From a virus, in the IMG/VR virus record IMGVR_UViG_3300023174_000397, positions 1-35,001 of that record: DNA of 35,001 bases. One strand, given 5' to 3'. Every line of letters starts with the position of its first letter. The stretch's first letter is position 1. Below are positions 1-6,817 of this stretch, piece after piece. The notes under the pieces were generated by a model that saw nothing but the letters and a program-made list of their open reading frames with translations, searched no databases and was not told where the DNA came from. The position numbers and the translations under genes were made by a program.

Positions 1-130
1 CGGATGGCGTGCGCTCGTCTACCGGTCCCCCAGGCCGGCCGGATGGCGTGCGCTCGTCTACCGGTCCCCCAGGCCGGCCGGATGGCGTGCGCTCGTCTAC
101 CGGTCCCCCAGGCCGGCCGGATGGCGTGCG
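1..130. repeat. 39-bp tandem repeat at window edge
   Basis: Three complete units and a partial fourth begin at 1, 40, 79 and 118 with no differences between the full copies. Each unit carries GGATGGCGTGCGCTCGTC and GGTCCCCCAGGCCGGCC. The array runs off the left edge, so its full length is unknown. The period is a multiple of three and one frame stays open, but that peptide is proline/arginine-rich and has no plausible gene context. It is not CRISPR because there are no spacers between units. Confidence 0.9.
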
Positions 131-133
131 TAC

Positions 134-204
134 GTTAGTGTGCACTTACTTTTTATGCCCGCTGGCTGACATTGTGCGCCGCACCATGGTTAGTAAGCAC
201 TTAC
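134..204. promoter_or_regulatory. Pair of TetR-operator-like palindromes
   Basis: GTTAGTGTGCACTTAC (134-149) and GTTAGTAAGCACTTAC (189-204) are near-identical 16-mers, 55 bp apart. Each is an imperfect dyad of the form GTWAGTG-NN-CACTTAC. This is the size and style of TetR-family operators in divergent intergenic regions. No gene that they would control lies in the window. The assignment to TetR is inference; the repeats themselves are directly visible. Confidence 0.45.
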
Positions 205-209
205 ATTCG

Positions 210-394
210 GGGGTTCGTGCGAAAGACTGGGGCGGATTCGGGGGTTCGTGCGAAAGACTGTCCGGCATCAGACGCGATCGGCAGGTTTTGGTCGATTGGC
301 TGACATGCTGCGACGCATCAAGGTCAGCTGGCGGTCAGGTTCGGGGGTTCGTGCGAAAGACTGCGCCATGTTCAGGGGTTCGTGCGAAAGACTG
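210..394. repeat. Four copies of a 20-bp repeat in two pairs
   Basis: GGGGTTCGTGCGAAAGACTG occurs without mismatch at 210-229, 241-260, 344-363 and 375-394. Within each pair the start-to-start distance is 31 bp (11-bp spacer, about three helical turns), and the pairs are 103 bp apart. The last copy ends where the phage-like Z coding sequence starts to read sensibly. Paired subterminal repeats of this kind are typical of transposase-binding sites at ends of elements such as the IS21 family, but no transposase is in the window, so the identity is a guess. Confidence 0.8.
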
Positions 395-1217
395 ACCCGC
401 TGGTTTTCGCTGCCAGCCTAGCGGCCGATTGCTCGACGGCGATCTCAAGTTGCTTCCCGAACTCGCGCTGCGATACCTGCTCCGCAATCTCGTAGAAGTA
501 GAACTGCTTGCGATAGCTCACTCTCGGCACGAACGCGAGCACCAGCGAAATCTGACCGCTGCGCCCATAGCCCAGCGACGCGCCGAAATATCTCCCCTTG
601 GCAAGGTAGATGCCAGGGCGAAGTTTCCCGCGCCTCTGGCGCACCGCAAAGTACTGGCCGCCGGCCTTGCCGAATGCTTGCTTCCTGCGCGTGCCCCACC
701 GCTTATTTGATTCGCCCGGCCTGCGCCGCAGCGTGCGCGAATAGCCCGCGGTGAGCTCGGTGCCGACCTGCGACACGATCTGGGCAATCTGCGAGCGTTG
801 CACGTTGCCGTAGGCGTCCAGCCTGGCGCCGGAGGCGGGCACCGCGAACGTCCCAGGCGGCATCACGCCTGCATTCATCAGTGCACGCTCAAATCGCTTC
901 AATCGCCGCGTCCCGGCCCCCTCGACGATCGGCGTCAGGAATCGACCCTTCTCGCCGCCCTCGCCGTACTCATTGCCGAACCAGACGCGCGCCTCGAGCT
1001 TGTTCGCGTTCGCCCCGCGAAAAAAGAACGTCCGCATGGTAAATGGTGTCGGTCGGTCAATGTCCGCAGGCGCCTTCTCCTTGAGCTTGTCGCGCACCGC
1101 TTTCGCCGTCCGCGTCAGCGCCGTCGCGACCGCGCCTCGAAACCTGCGCGGACTGAACTCGTTGATCTGCGCCTGAATGCGCTGCAGCGCGTCTTGATCC
1201 ACTTCGACTTTGAACAT
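372..1217 (-). CDS. Minor tail protein Z (lambda gpZ family), 3' end altered
   Basis: The 281-residue product matches prophage minor tail protein Z (PF06763-like): a basic helical N-terminus (residues 22-50), then the characteristic DRPTPFT segment near residue 54 and a following ARVWFG strand. In lambda, gpZ helps finish the tail end that joins the head. GGAGG lies just before the ATG. Lambda Z has about 190 residues, so this is a long member. The last seven residues (SVFRTNP) and the stop are encoded inside the 20-bp repeat at 375-394, so the native C-terminus was probably replaced. In lambda order Z lies between FII and U; here those genes are 30 kb away and Z sits beyond the primase. Confidence 0.8.
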   Translation of the reverse strand: MFKVEVDQDALQRIQAQINEFSPRRFRGAVATALTRTAKAVRDKLKEKAPADIDRPTPFTMRTFFFRGANANKLEARVWFGNEYGEGGEKGRFLTPIVEGAGTRRLKRFERALMNAGVMPPGTFAVPASGARLDAYGNVQRSQIAQIVSQVGTELTAGYSRTLRRRPGESNKRWGTRRKQAFGKAGGQYFAVRQRRGKLRPGIYLAKGRYFGASLGYGRSGQISLVLAFVPRVSYRKQFYFYEIAEQVSQREFGKQLEIAVEQSAARLAAKTSGSVFRTNP

Positions 1218-1433
1218 GGCGCCTCCGTTTCTGCCAGCAGGCAGTGCAACCAGTGTATCCAGTGCAACCAGTGTACGAAGTGCCGGAGTGCTATTAGAGC
1301 CCTCGTGTACTCACGGCAACCCTTCCTATATATACATACATACACTACACTACACTATACACTACTATATAGAGAACACGTTGATTTTAAACACTTTTTG
1401 GTCAGGGTAACCACCAGTGCAACCCAGTGCAAC
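1218..1433. other. A+T-rich, repeat-bearing region; possible origin
   Basis: No gene is convincing here. CAGTGCAACC occurs four times (1242-1251, 1260-1269, 1415-1424, 1425-1434) with degenerate copies at 1251-1260 and 1269-1278. Between the two clusters lies a strongly A+T-rich stretch (about 1326-1400) with short repeats such as TACACTACACTACAC and TATATATA, unlike the surrounding GC-rich DNA. Iteron-like repeats flanking an easily melted segment beside a primase-helicase gene fit a replication origin. The stretch may also hold the promoter of the Z gene (minus-strand TGTTTA, 16 bp, TATATA). Confidence 0.5.
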
Positions 1434-3643
1434 CTACGCCCCTGGCAGGGGTTTCGGGGGCATCCGCAGCAGGTTTCGCCCGTTGCTGCGGCGCCGCTGG
1501 CCGCTGTTCAGGTCGCCGACCAGCTGGCCGCAGTTCGTGACGTCGGCCCGCGACGGCCGGTCGAACCCCATCTCGAGCATCACCTCGGTCGCGGTCATCC
1601 ACCTCCAGAGCGACTCCGGCTCGTCCCATCTGTAGTGACTGGTCAGCCGCTCTTGTACCGGGTCGAGCACCTCGTGCGCCTTGTTCGCCTCGTTCAGGTC
1701 GGCCATCTCCTCCGGCGTGAGGTACCAGGACTCGCCCTGCTGGTAGTGCGCCTGGTAGATCTCGGCCCAGACCTGCTGCATGTTCAACCCGTGCTGATGG
1801 TTCAGCCCGACGCATGACAGCGTCCAGTAGCGCCGATTGCCGGTCGGGTCGTGCAGGTACTGGCGGGGGTTCACGCTCGCAAAGAACACCGTGCGCCGCG
1901 CGTACTTCGACTCCCGGCGCGCATAGGCTGCCCGCAGGACGTCCTTGTCGCGGGTCAGCCACGCCTTCAGTTGCGCGATGTCCGACCGCTTGAACGTGGC
2001 GTCCAGTTCGCCGAGCTCGACCAGCCAGAAGCTCACGGCTTGCTTCACGCTGTCCTTGTCGTCGGCCTTGAGCAGCATCCCGTCCTGAATGACGCCTAGG
2101 CTGGCCGGGACGAGGCTCTTGAACCACGCCGTCTTGCCCAGGTACTGCTCGCCCTGCATCACCAGCACGCCGTGCGCCGACACGCCGTTGGGGCGAAACG
2201 CCGCGGCGACGGCCGAGATCATCCATCGCAGCAGGATCGACCGTTTGCGCCGCGCGACCGCCGGATCGTCCTCCTCGGCCTCGCAGCAGATGGTGTGGAG
2301 CAGGGCATCGAACCGCGACTGCCCGTCCCACGGCTGGCTGGTGATCCAGTTCGCCACCGGTTGTAGGGGTTCTGGTCGGCGAGGTAGGTGACATACTCGT
2401 CCACCTTGCCGGTGGGCACCCGAAACTTCTCGAGCGCCGAGATCAGCCACGCGAGCGAGGCGTTCGCCTGATTGTCGATCGAGAACCCGGCGCCCGGGAT
2501 GATGAGCTCGACCTCCTTCGCGATCACGTTGTAGCGGATGGTGACGCGCAGGCGGCGGCAGGCCTCCAGCACGTTCGCGATCGTCGCCAGCGGCTTGCCC
2601 TTGTTGTCGGTGTCGGGGAACGGGCGCAGCCAGTCCACGGCCCCGAAGTCCACCGGCGCGTTGTCGTTGGCGGCGGGCGGCGGCAGGATCTCGCCGGTCG
2701 TCGGGTCCACGCTGGCCGGTGCTGCAGCGCTTGGGTCAACCGATCGCCGGTCGAACCGTTCCTCGATCACGCGCGGCTGTTGTGCGCCAGCGGTGAGCCC
2801 CGACCGGATGGTCGCGGCGGCCTCGCCGGCCGGCAGCCCGCAGGCGGCTGCGGCCTGAGTCAATTCGGCGACGATGCGGTGCTCGGAGAGCAGGCCGGTA
2901 TGCAGCAGGCGGCCGAGCCCATAGGCCTCCTGGTTGAGCGTGTCGTTGCGCCCGCCCTCGGCGGCGATCTTCACGCGCTCCACAGCCGCGTCGAATGCTC
3001 GGGTGACGTATCGGTCCACCGAGCCGCCAACGCGCGCCTGTGGGGCTGCTGACGCCGCCGTGGCGGGCATCGGTGGTGGTGCGGGCGCCGGTCGGGTGCG
3101 CGCGGCCAGCACGGCGTCGGTGATCAGCTGGATCGCGCCGTCGGCGATCGGCTGGACGTCGGGGCGGATTGAAGCATGCTGCAGCGCGTTACCGGTCATC
3201 GTGAAGAACTGCCGGCCGCAGAACAGTTCGACGCCGATCTCGTTGGACTTGATCGTCTTCGCCGTGCCCCGGCCGATGATATGGATCCCGCGTTCGGACG
3301 GCGACCATTCTGCGTACGTGCAGCACGCGGTGAGGATGCGCTCGGTGAGCGGCTCGCGCTCGGTGCGGTCGACCGCGTCGAGGTCGATTCCGATCAGCCC
3401 GTCGCCGGGCAGGAACGCGAAACCGAGCCCGTCGGCTCCGAGGCGCCCGACGGCGTCCCATGCCTGCTCGAGGGTGACCAGCCGGGCGCGATCCTCGGGG
3501 CTACCCTGCACGCCTTGTCGGATACCGCCGTCGGCGTAGTAGGGCATCTTCGCGGGCTTCTTCTGCCCGGGCTTGTCGACCAGGCGCCAGACTAGCCACT
3601 GCGCGCGACCGGAGAGTTCAGCAGGGAATGCGGGCTGATTCAT
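1434..3643 (-). CDS. Phage primase-helicase, interrupted by a one-base frameshift
   Basis: Two overlapping frames make one protein of about 736 residues. The N-terminal frame (stop at 2219) shows an archaeo-eukaryotic primase-like domain: WLVWRL at 16-21, GIDLD near 90, SERGIHII and a VELFCGRQFFTMTGN strand. The C-terminal frame (1434 to about 2360) is a VirE/phage P-loop helicase (PF05272): Walker A GEQYLGKT, Walker B-like WLVELGEL and the TGNRRYW sensor. The frames join at about 2357-2361, where ...NPYN must continue as PVANWI; one extra C in the CCGG there would restore this. It would prime and unwind DNA at the phage origin. The break is a real mutation or an assembly error. Its start overlaps the stop of the upstream HTH gene (ATGA). 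Confidence 0.85.
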
Positions 3644-3858
3644 TCGGCCTCCCGCGCGAGCTTGATCTGCAGGAGCTCAAGCGTCCGCACGGACGGCACC
3701 GCCGGGGGCTTCTTCATTCGCCAGATGTACACCGTGCCAGGCTTGACGCCGACGAGCTCGCAGACGCGTCGGACGCGGGCCGCGTTACTGGGTGCGTCGA
3801 TCGAGGCGAACAGTCGATCGAACCGGTGCTTCCGTTCTGTGTGCGTCATGGCAGGCAT
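3640..3858 (-). CDS. Small helix-turn-helix DNA-binding protein
   Basis: A 72-residue basic protein. Residues 28-47 (VRRVCELVGVKPGTVYIWRM) form a helix-turn-helix of the Cro or MerR-like size class, followed by a short C-terminal helix. It overlaps the primase start by four bases (ATGA), so the two are translationally coupled. A near-perfect 18-bp direct repeat lies immediately upstream (3866-3925), which makes autoregulation, or binding at a replication or control site, plausible. The first ATG was chosen because AGG precedes it at usable distance; an alternative ATG lies three codons in. The family beyond HTH is not recognised. Confidence 0.7.
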   Translation of the reverse strand: MPAMTHTERKHRFDRLFASIDAPSNAARVRRVCELVGVKPGTVYIWRMKKPPAVPSVRTLELLQIKLAREAE

Positions 3859-3927
3859 TTACCTAGTAAAGAATCGCGGGCGAATCATGCCCGGGAGTAT
3901 TGATTCCGTAAAGCATCGCGGGCGAGG
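3859..3927. promoter_or_regulatory. Direct repeats upstream of the HTH-primase pair
   Basis: GTAAAGAATCGCGGGCGA (3866-3883) and GTAAAGCATCGCGGGCGA (3908-3925) differ at one base and are 42 bp apart, about four helical turns, so a protein could bind both on one face. They fill the only gap between the HTH gene and the gene to its right. A role as operator for the HTH protein is inference. Confidence 0.55.
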
Positions 3928-4374
3928 CTACCCGGCTCGCATCACGGCCCAGGCGGCCGAGCGGATCAATGCGGCGCGCTCGGGTCCGTCGAGCCGCTCG
4001 ATGACGGCCAGCCGTTCGCGGCGAGCGGCGTGATCGGGTAATGCGGCGATGCGGATGGCATCGGCGACGTCCAGCGCCAACTGGCGGGCGCCGCCGGTGC
4101 GCTTGCGGTGCGCGCCTTGCAGGTGCGCGGCGCGGCGATCGTCATGCATCACCGCGACCGCGCGTACCTCGCAGGCGTGTCGCCACGCCTCGCTGGCTGT
4201 GTCAGCCGGAGAGCTTCCCGACGCGCTCGCGCCGCTCGTAGTCGTCGCGGCAGTCTGCGTCGCAGAACTCGCGGGCGCCAATGGACTCGCCGCAGTTGTA
4301 GCACTGGCCGGTGATGGGGAGAACAGGTCGCCGCTTGCTGCGTGTGGCCTCGAGGTGGCGTTCGGCCTGTTCAT
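3928..4374 (-). CDS. DUF7696-like small phage protein, start uncertain
   Basis: The C-terminal part, from about residue 61 (SEAWRHACEVRAV) to the end, has the pattern of a short helical family found in phages and plasmids (S-EAW-R-CEVR, a basic KRTGGARQLALDVADAI helix, then an arginine-rich tail). Function is unknown. The first 55-60 residues are low-complexity Ala/Ser/Thr/Pro and lie on top of the zinc-ribbon gene (4202-4399) in another frame, so they are probably not translated or are a recent extension. No ATG or GTG lies nearer to the conserved part; a TTG is possible near residue 32. The 148-residue form uses the only ATG available. Confidence 0.55.
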   Translation of the reverse strand: MNRPNATSRPHAASGDLFSPSPASATTAASPLAPASSATQTAATTTSGASASGSSPADTASEAWRHACEVRAVAVMHDDRRAAHLQGAHRKRTGGARQLALDVADAIRIAALPDHAARRERLAVIERLDGPERAALIRSAAWAVMRAG

Positions 4375-4399
4375 TTGCGAGATCTGCCTCGTCTGGCAT
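4202..4399 (-). CDS. Small zinc-ribbon protein (DUF2116-like)
   Basis: A 65-residue product. A charged N-terminal helix is followed by CYNCGES and FCDADCRDDYERRER, a compact four-cysteine zinc site (CxxC...CxxxC) of a kind common in phage early regions. A nucleic-acid or protein contact role is likely but not established. The ATG at 4399 is preceded by GAGGA at five bases; an upstream TTG in frame has no better site. The gene is compressed against the next one to the left: their reading frames overlap by about 170 bases if the long start of that gene is used. Confidence 0.72.
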   Translation of the reverse strand: MPDEADLANEQAERHLEATRSKRRPVLPITGQCYNCGESIGAREFCDADCRDDYERRERVGKLSG

Positions 4400-4517
4400 G
4401 TCGTTCCTCAATGCGTAGTTGGTAGCGAAGTGGCAGCGCCCGAGCCGGGCCTCGACCCGGGAGGAACCCGACTGGGCATGGCCAGACCGAGCCGGGTGTC
4501 GTCGCTGCCTGCGGGTG
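4400..4517. other. Intergenic, no firm gene
   Basis: Very GC-rich, with two copies of CGAGCCGGG (4441-4449, 4488-4496) and a small CCGGG/CCCGG dyad. A 23-codon minus-strand ORF starts at an ATG inside it and ends just before the zinc-ribbon gene, but there is nothing to support translation. I considered a tRNA because of the string AGTTGGTAGCG, but no cloverleaf can be drawn. Confidence 0.4.
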
Positions 4518-4907
4518 TTAGGGCACCGCCCGCTGGCCGTTGTGCTGCAAGTGTTCGATGGCTTGGGTGAGATCGTCTGGGGATCGGCAGACCACGTAGA
4601 GCCCGCCGCGCTGTTCGACGGCCCGCTGGTAGTCGCGCTGGGCGGCGCGCTGGCGGCCGTCGGTGGTCTTGAATTCCGGCGCTACGGCGACGCCGAGCGT
4701 CTGGCCGACCATGTCCGGGGTGATGGTGACCGCGACGATCGCCATCGCGTCGGACGCGCCAGGGATGCCGACGCGCACCACGCGCCGCGGGTTGTCGTAG
4801 GCGCGGAACAGGCCGGCCTGCTGACGCCAGATGAGGACGTCCGGCCGCTGCCCGACGGCCAGCATGGCCGGGATCTGAACCTCGACGGTTTCGCGGTTGC
4901 GGGACAT
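4518..4907 (-). CDS. VRR-NUC domain nuclease
   Basis: A 129-residue product with the VRR-NUC fold of the PD-(D/E)XK nucleases: GIPGASDAMAI (G-SD), then APEFKTTDGRQRAAQRDYQ, i.e. the E-K and Q of the active-site pattern, and finally a GGLYVVCRSPDDL strand-helix. Stand-alone VRR-NUC proteins of this size are common in phages, next to helicases and primases, and act on structured or nicked DNA. The ATG at 4907 begins MSRNRETVEV; the longer in-frame extension to 5081 is arginine/serine-rich shadow sequence. It is part of the leftward replication operon. Confidence 0.85.
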   Translation of the reverse strand: MSRNRETVEVQIPAMLAVGQRPDVLIWRQQAGLFRAYDNPRRVVRVGIPGASDAMAIVAVTITPDMVGQTLGVAVAPEFKTTDGRQRAAQRDYQRAVEQRGGLYVVCRSPDDLTQAIEHLQHNGQRAVP

Positions 4908-4938
4908 GGCGCCCGCGATTCTGCCTGAGACGGGCGGA

Positions 4939-5113
4939 TCACGGTAGCCGCAGGATGACCGTTGCGATGACCACGGCTGCGGCCATTCCGCAACCGAGCC
5001 CGAGCAGGAAGGGGAACACCGTCGATCGCCTCGGGCTCGCGGTACTCGTCGACCAGCGGGCATTCGCGGCCCTGGTGGCAATCGCCGTGGCAGCAGATGT
5101 CTGGGTCTGTCAT
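4939..5113 (-). pseudogene. Small Cys-rich membrane protein, probably frameshifted
   Basis: The ATG at 5113 overlaps the upstream stop (ATGA) and opens MTDPDICCHGDCHQGRECP, a cysteine-rich start seen in small phage membrane proteins. That frame then degenerates into arginine/proline. A different frame from about 5019 reads VFPFLLGLGCGMAAAVVIA and ends ILRLP with a stop at 4939: a clean transmembrane helix. Removing one G from the GG at about 5019-5020 joins them as ...EPEAID-VFPFLL... into a protein of about 57 residues. Alternatively the helix is a separate 26-codon GTG-started gene (4939-5019). The single-base event is inference. Confidence 0.45.
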
Positions 5114-5343
5114 GCTTGCCCCCTTGCGCGGATACGGATGATGAGGTTGCCGCAGACGTTGCGGGCGGTTTCTTTGATCACCTCATCGTGCAAGTCCCAG
5201 ATGCACTCACGCACTTCACTGATCTCTTGCACACACGCCTCACGCTCGGCAGCTGCAACAATCTGTGCAACGCGCCACGCAGCATCGCCAACGAACACGA
5301 TGCCGTGTTGATCCAACATCTGTTGAAACTCGTCGCGGGTCAT
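5110..5343 (-). CDS. Hypothetical phage protein, 77 aa
   Basis: Not recognised. It is mostly helical, begins MTRDEFQQMLDQHGIVFVG and has a long amphipathic helix with the pattern WRVAQIVAAAEREACVQEI. The AAAEREAC string is common in short phage proteins encoded in early operons. It is translationally coupled on both sides by four-base ATGA overlaps, which supports it as a real gene. No function can be given. Confidence 0.7.
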   Translation of the reverse strand: MTRDEFQQMLDQHGIVFVGDAAWRVAQIVAAAEREACVQEISEVRECIWDLHDEVIKETARNVCGNLIIRIRARGQA

Positions 5344-5585
5344 TTCGTCTCCTTCGCGCGGTAGAGGGGCACCATGTCCAGCGAGTCGCCGTCATGCGTG
5401 TGAGTCACCGGCACCGCCTCGCACACCACCCCATCCCCGTACTCCGGGATCAGGGCGCGGATGGCTTCTGCTGCGCGTTCTCCGGTCTGGATGCACTCGG
5501 CATTGATCCCGTAGGTATCGCAAGCGTCGATGCCCGCCTGGATCGCAGCTTTCGCGCACATTTCGATCAGGTCGGCGGCGGTCAT
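5340..5585 (-). CDS. Hypothetical phage protein, 81 aa
   Basis: Not recognised by name. The N-terminal half is a helix containing AAIQAGIDACDTYGINAEC and the motif TGERAAEAIRAL; the C-terminal half is a short beta segment (VPVTHTHDGDSLDMVPLY). The HTHDGD string could bind metal, but this is speculation. Overlaps both neighbours by four bases (ATGA), as do most genes in this cluster. Confidence 0.7.
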   Translation of the reverse strand: MTAADLIEMCAKAAIQAGIDACDTYGINAECIQTGERAAEAIRALIPEYGDGVVCEAVPVTHTHDGDSLDMVPLYRAKETK

Positions 5586-5734
5586 ACCAGTCCCCTCATC
5601 ACATAGCCCGCCGTCACCGACAGGCCAACAAGCAGCGCCACATCCATAGGGTCCGCTTCGCAGCCGGTCTTTGCGCCCAACGCAGACACGGCAAGCGCCA
5701 GAAGCGCAACGCCGAGAGATTCGATTCCGCTCAT
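5582..5734 (-). CDS. Small two-helix membrane protein, 50 aa
   Basis: The start MSGIESLGVALLALAVSALG gives a first hydrophobic helix at residues 5-20; a second hydrophobic stretch (MDVALLVGLSVTAGYVM) occupies 30-46, separated by a short loop with one cysteine. The ATG at 5734 overlaps the upstream stop by four bases; the longer in-frame extension is arginine-rich shadow. It could be a small inner-membrane protein acting early in infection. Nothing indicates a holin because it is in the early operon. Confidence 0.65.
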   Translation of the reverse strand: MSGIESLGVALLALAVSALGAKTGCEADPMDVALLVGLSVTAGYVMRGLV

Positions 5735-6138
5735 GCTTTCTCCTTGGCGAGGGCGGCGTCTACCTCTGCGTCCAGATCGTCGCCGGTCACGAGAACAAGA
5801 TCGCCCAGTTCGTTGTCCATGTCGCACCAGACGCCCGCGCTGGGGCCGCGCCCATTAAGAACATCTGCTGGCACTCGGTTACGCAACCACTGATACCGCT
5901 CCGCATCCTCCCGCAGCCTCTCGATCTCGGCATGCATTTTGGCTGCGGAACGGTCGGCGCGATCCCTGTACGCAGCAGCGGCCAGATCGGCGGCGGACAG
6001 CGCGTCCACGGCGGCGACTGCCGCTTGCTGCAGTTCATCCCATCGCGGGCACGCGGCGCAGGTTGCAGAGTCATGAGAATGCTTCACGTAATGCTGTAAA
6101 TCGACGACCGCCGATAGCAGCCTTTCGCTTGTTTTCAT
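5731..6138 (-). CDS. Phage hypothetical protein with the DAERYxWLR motif, 135 aa
   Basis: Contains CAAC at residues 27-30, an Ala-rich helix, then a coiled-coil segment ending in EIERLREDAERYQWLRNR. This last motif recurs in many unrelated phage proteins of GC-rich hosts and is usually annotated only as hypothetical. The acidic C-terminus (DDLDAEVDAALAKE) is also typical of that group. GGAGAC lies just before the ATG at 6138, and the ATG overlaps the upstream stop. Function unknown; structural adaptor roles are possible. Confidence 0.72.
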   Translation of the reverse strand: MKTSERLLSAVVDLQHYVKHSHDSATCAACPRWDELQQAAVAAVDALSAADLAAAAYRDRADRSAAKMHAEIERLREDAERYQWLRNRVPADVLNGRGPSAGVWCDMDNELGDLVLVTGDDLDAEVDAALAKEKA

Positions 6139-6449
6139 TTCGTCTCCTTCCATAGCGCCCTTACGCGCTCCCATTCTTTCCGGTCGCAGTCCCAGCCAAG
6201 TGGCTTGTAGTTTTCCTTTGCGGCGCGTGCTTGGTCGTCGCTTGCAAAGTCTGCTTCCAATTCGCGCTGGATTACTGCCCGCGTGTTCTCGGAAAGCATG
6301 GGCCAGATATTGACCAGCCAGTCCGCGCAGACGCCAACGACATAGGTCGAGCGCCCACAACAATACCGAAACGCGGCGATGACCATTAGGTCGTTCCATC
6401 CCCAGCCCTGCTCTCTGGTGAGTTTTAATTTTGGTTTGCGGTCGGTCAT
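6135..6449 (-). CDS. Hypothetical phage protein, 104 aa
   Basis: Not recognised. It begins MTDRKPKLKLTREQGWGWND, has one hydrophobic, cysteine-containing helix (MVIAAFRYCCGRSTYVVGVC), then helices bearing many charged residues and tryptophans. It resembles the 'DLMVIAAFRYCLGR.TY' class of small phage proteins whose role is unknown. The DNA is visibly less GC-rich than most of the operon, hinting at a separate acquisition. Coupled to both neighbours by ATGA overlaps. Confidence 0.7.
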   Translation of the reverse strand: MTDRKPKLKLTREQGWGWNDLMVIAAFRYCCGRSTYVVGVCADWLVNIWPMLSENTRAVIQRELEADFASDDQARAAKENYKPLGWDCDRKEWERVRALWKETK

Positions 6450-6817
6450 TTCGTCCCTTTCAGGGCGGGGAGCGACGCATCAAAAACCGGCGTCCACCAG
6501 CCCGACTCCTGCGAATCGCTGACCGAATCAATGACCCACCCGGCATCGTCCCAATCGCGCCACCACAGGACGTACGTTTCGCCGTCCCACTCATTCGCAG
6601 GCCGCAGCGTCGTCAGCCGCGCCAGTTCAGCCCGCAGCCTCTCGACCTTCACCGCTTGAGCTTTCGTTTCCTCGTCGCACTTCATGCGGTAGGCCATGTG
6701 AAAGTCTGCCGCATCCCCCCGCAGCCGCGCGTTCTCCTCACGCAGCGCCCGCAGGTCGGGGACCAGAGCTTCGCGGATGCGGCCGCGGAGCGTGATCAGG
6801 TATGCTCGAATCGTCAC
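6446..6817 (-). CDS. Coiled-coil hypothetical protein with GTG start, 123 aa
   Basis: The GTG at 6817 has a strong GGAGG five bases upstream and overlaps the stop of the preceding zinc-finger gene (GTGA), so I prefer it to the ATG at 6850. Residues about 5-70 form a charged coiled coil (LREENARLRGDAADF...VERLRAELARL). The C-terminal half is Trp-rich beta (YVLWWRDWDDAGWV...SGWWTPVF) and looks like a small domain of its own. Function unknown. Confidence 0.68.
   Translation of the reverse strand: MTIRAYLITLRGRIREALVPDLRALREENARLRGDAADFHMAYRMKCDEETKAQAVKVERLRAELARLTTLRPANEWDGETYVLWWRDWDDAGWVIDSVSDSQESGWWTPVFDASLPALKGTK

Noticed and set aside
1-130. CRISPR-like array
   Set aside because: Units are head-to-tail with no spacers and no cas genes nearby.
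2340-2380. Programmed frameshift in the primase
   Set aside because: The local codons (AAC CCC TAC AAC) do not form a usual slippery heptamer and the join needs only one missing base.
4400-4517. tRNA gene
   Set aside because: Contains a D-loop-like AGTTGGTAGCG, but no acceptor, anticodon or T stem can be formed.
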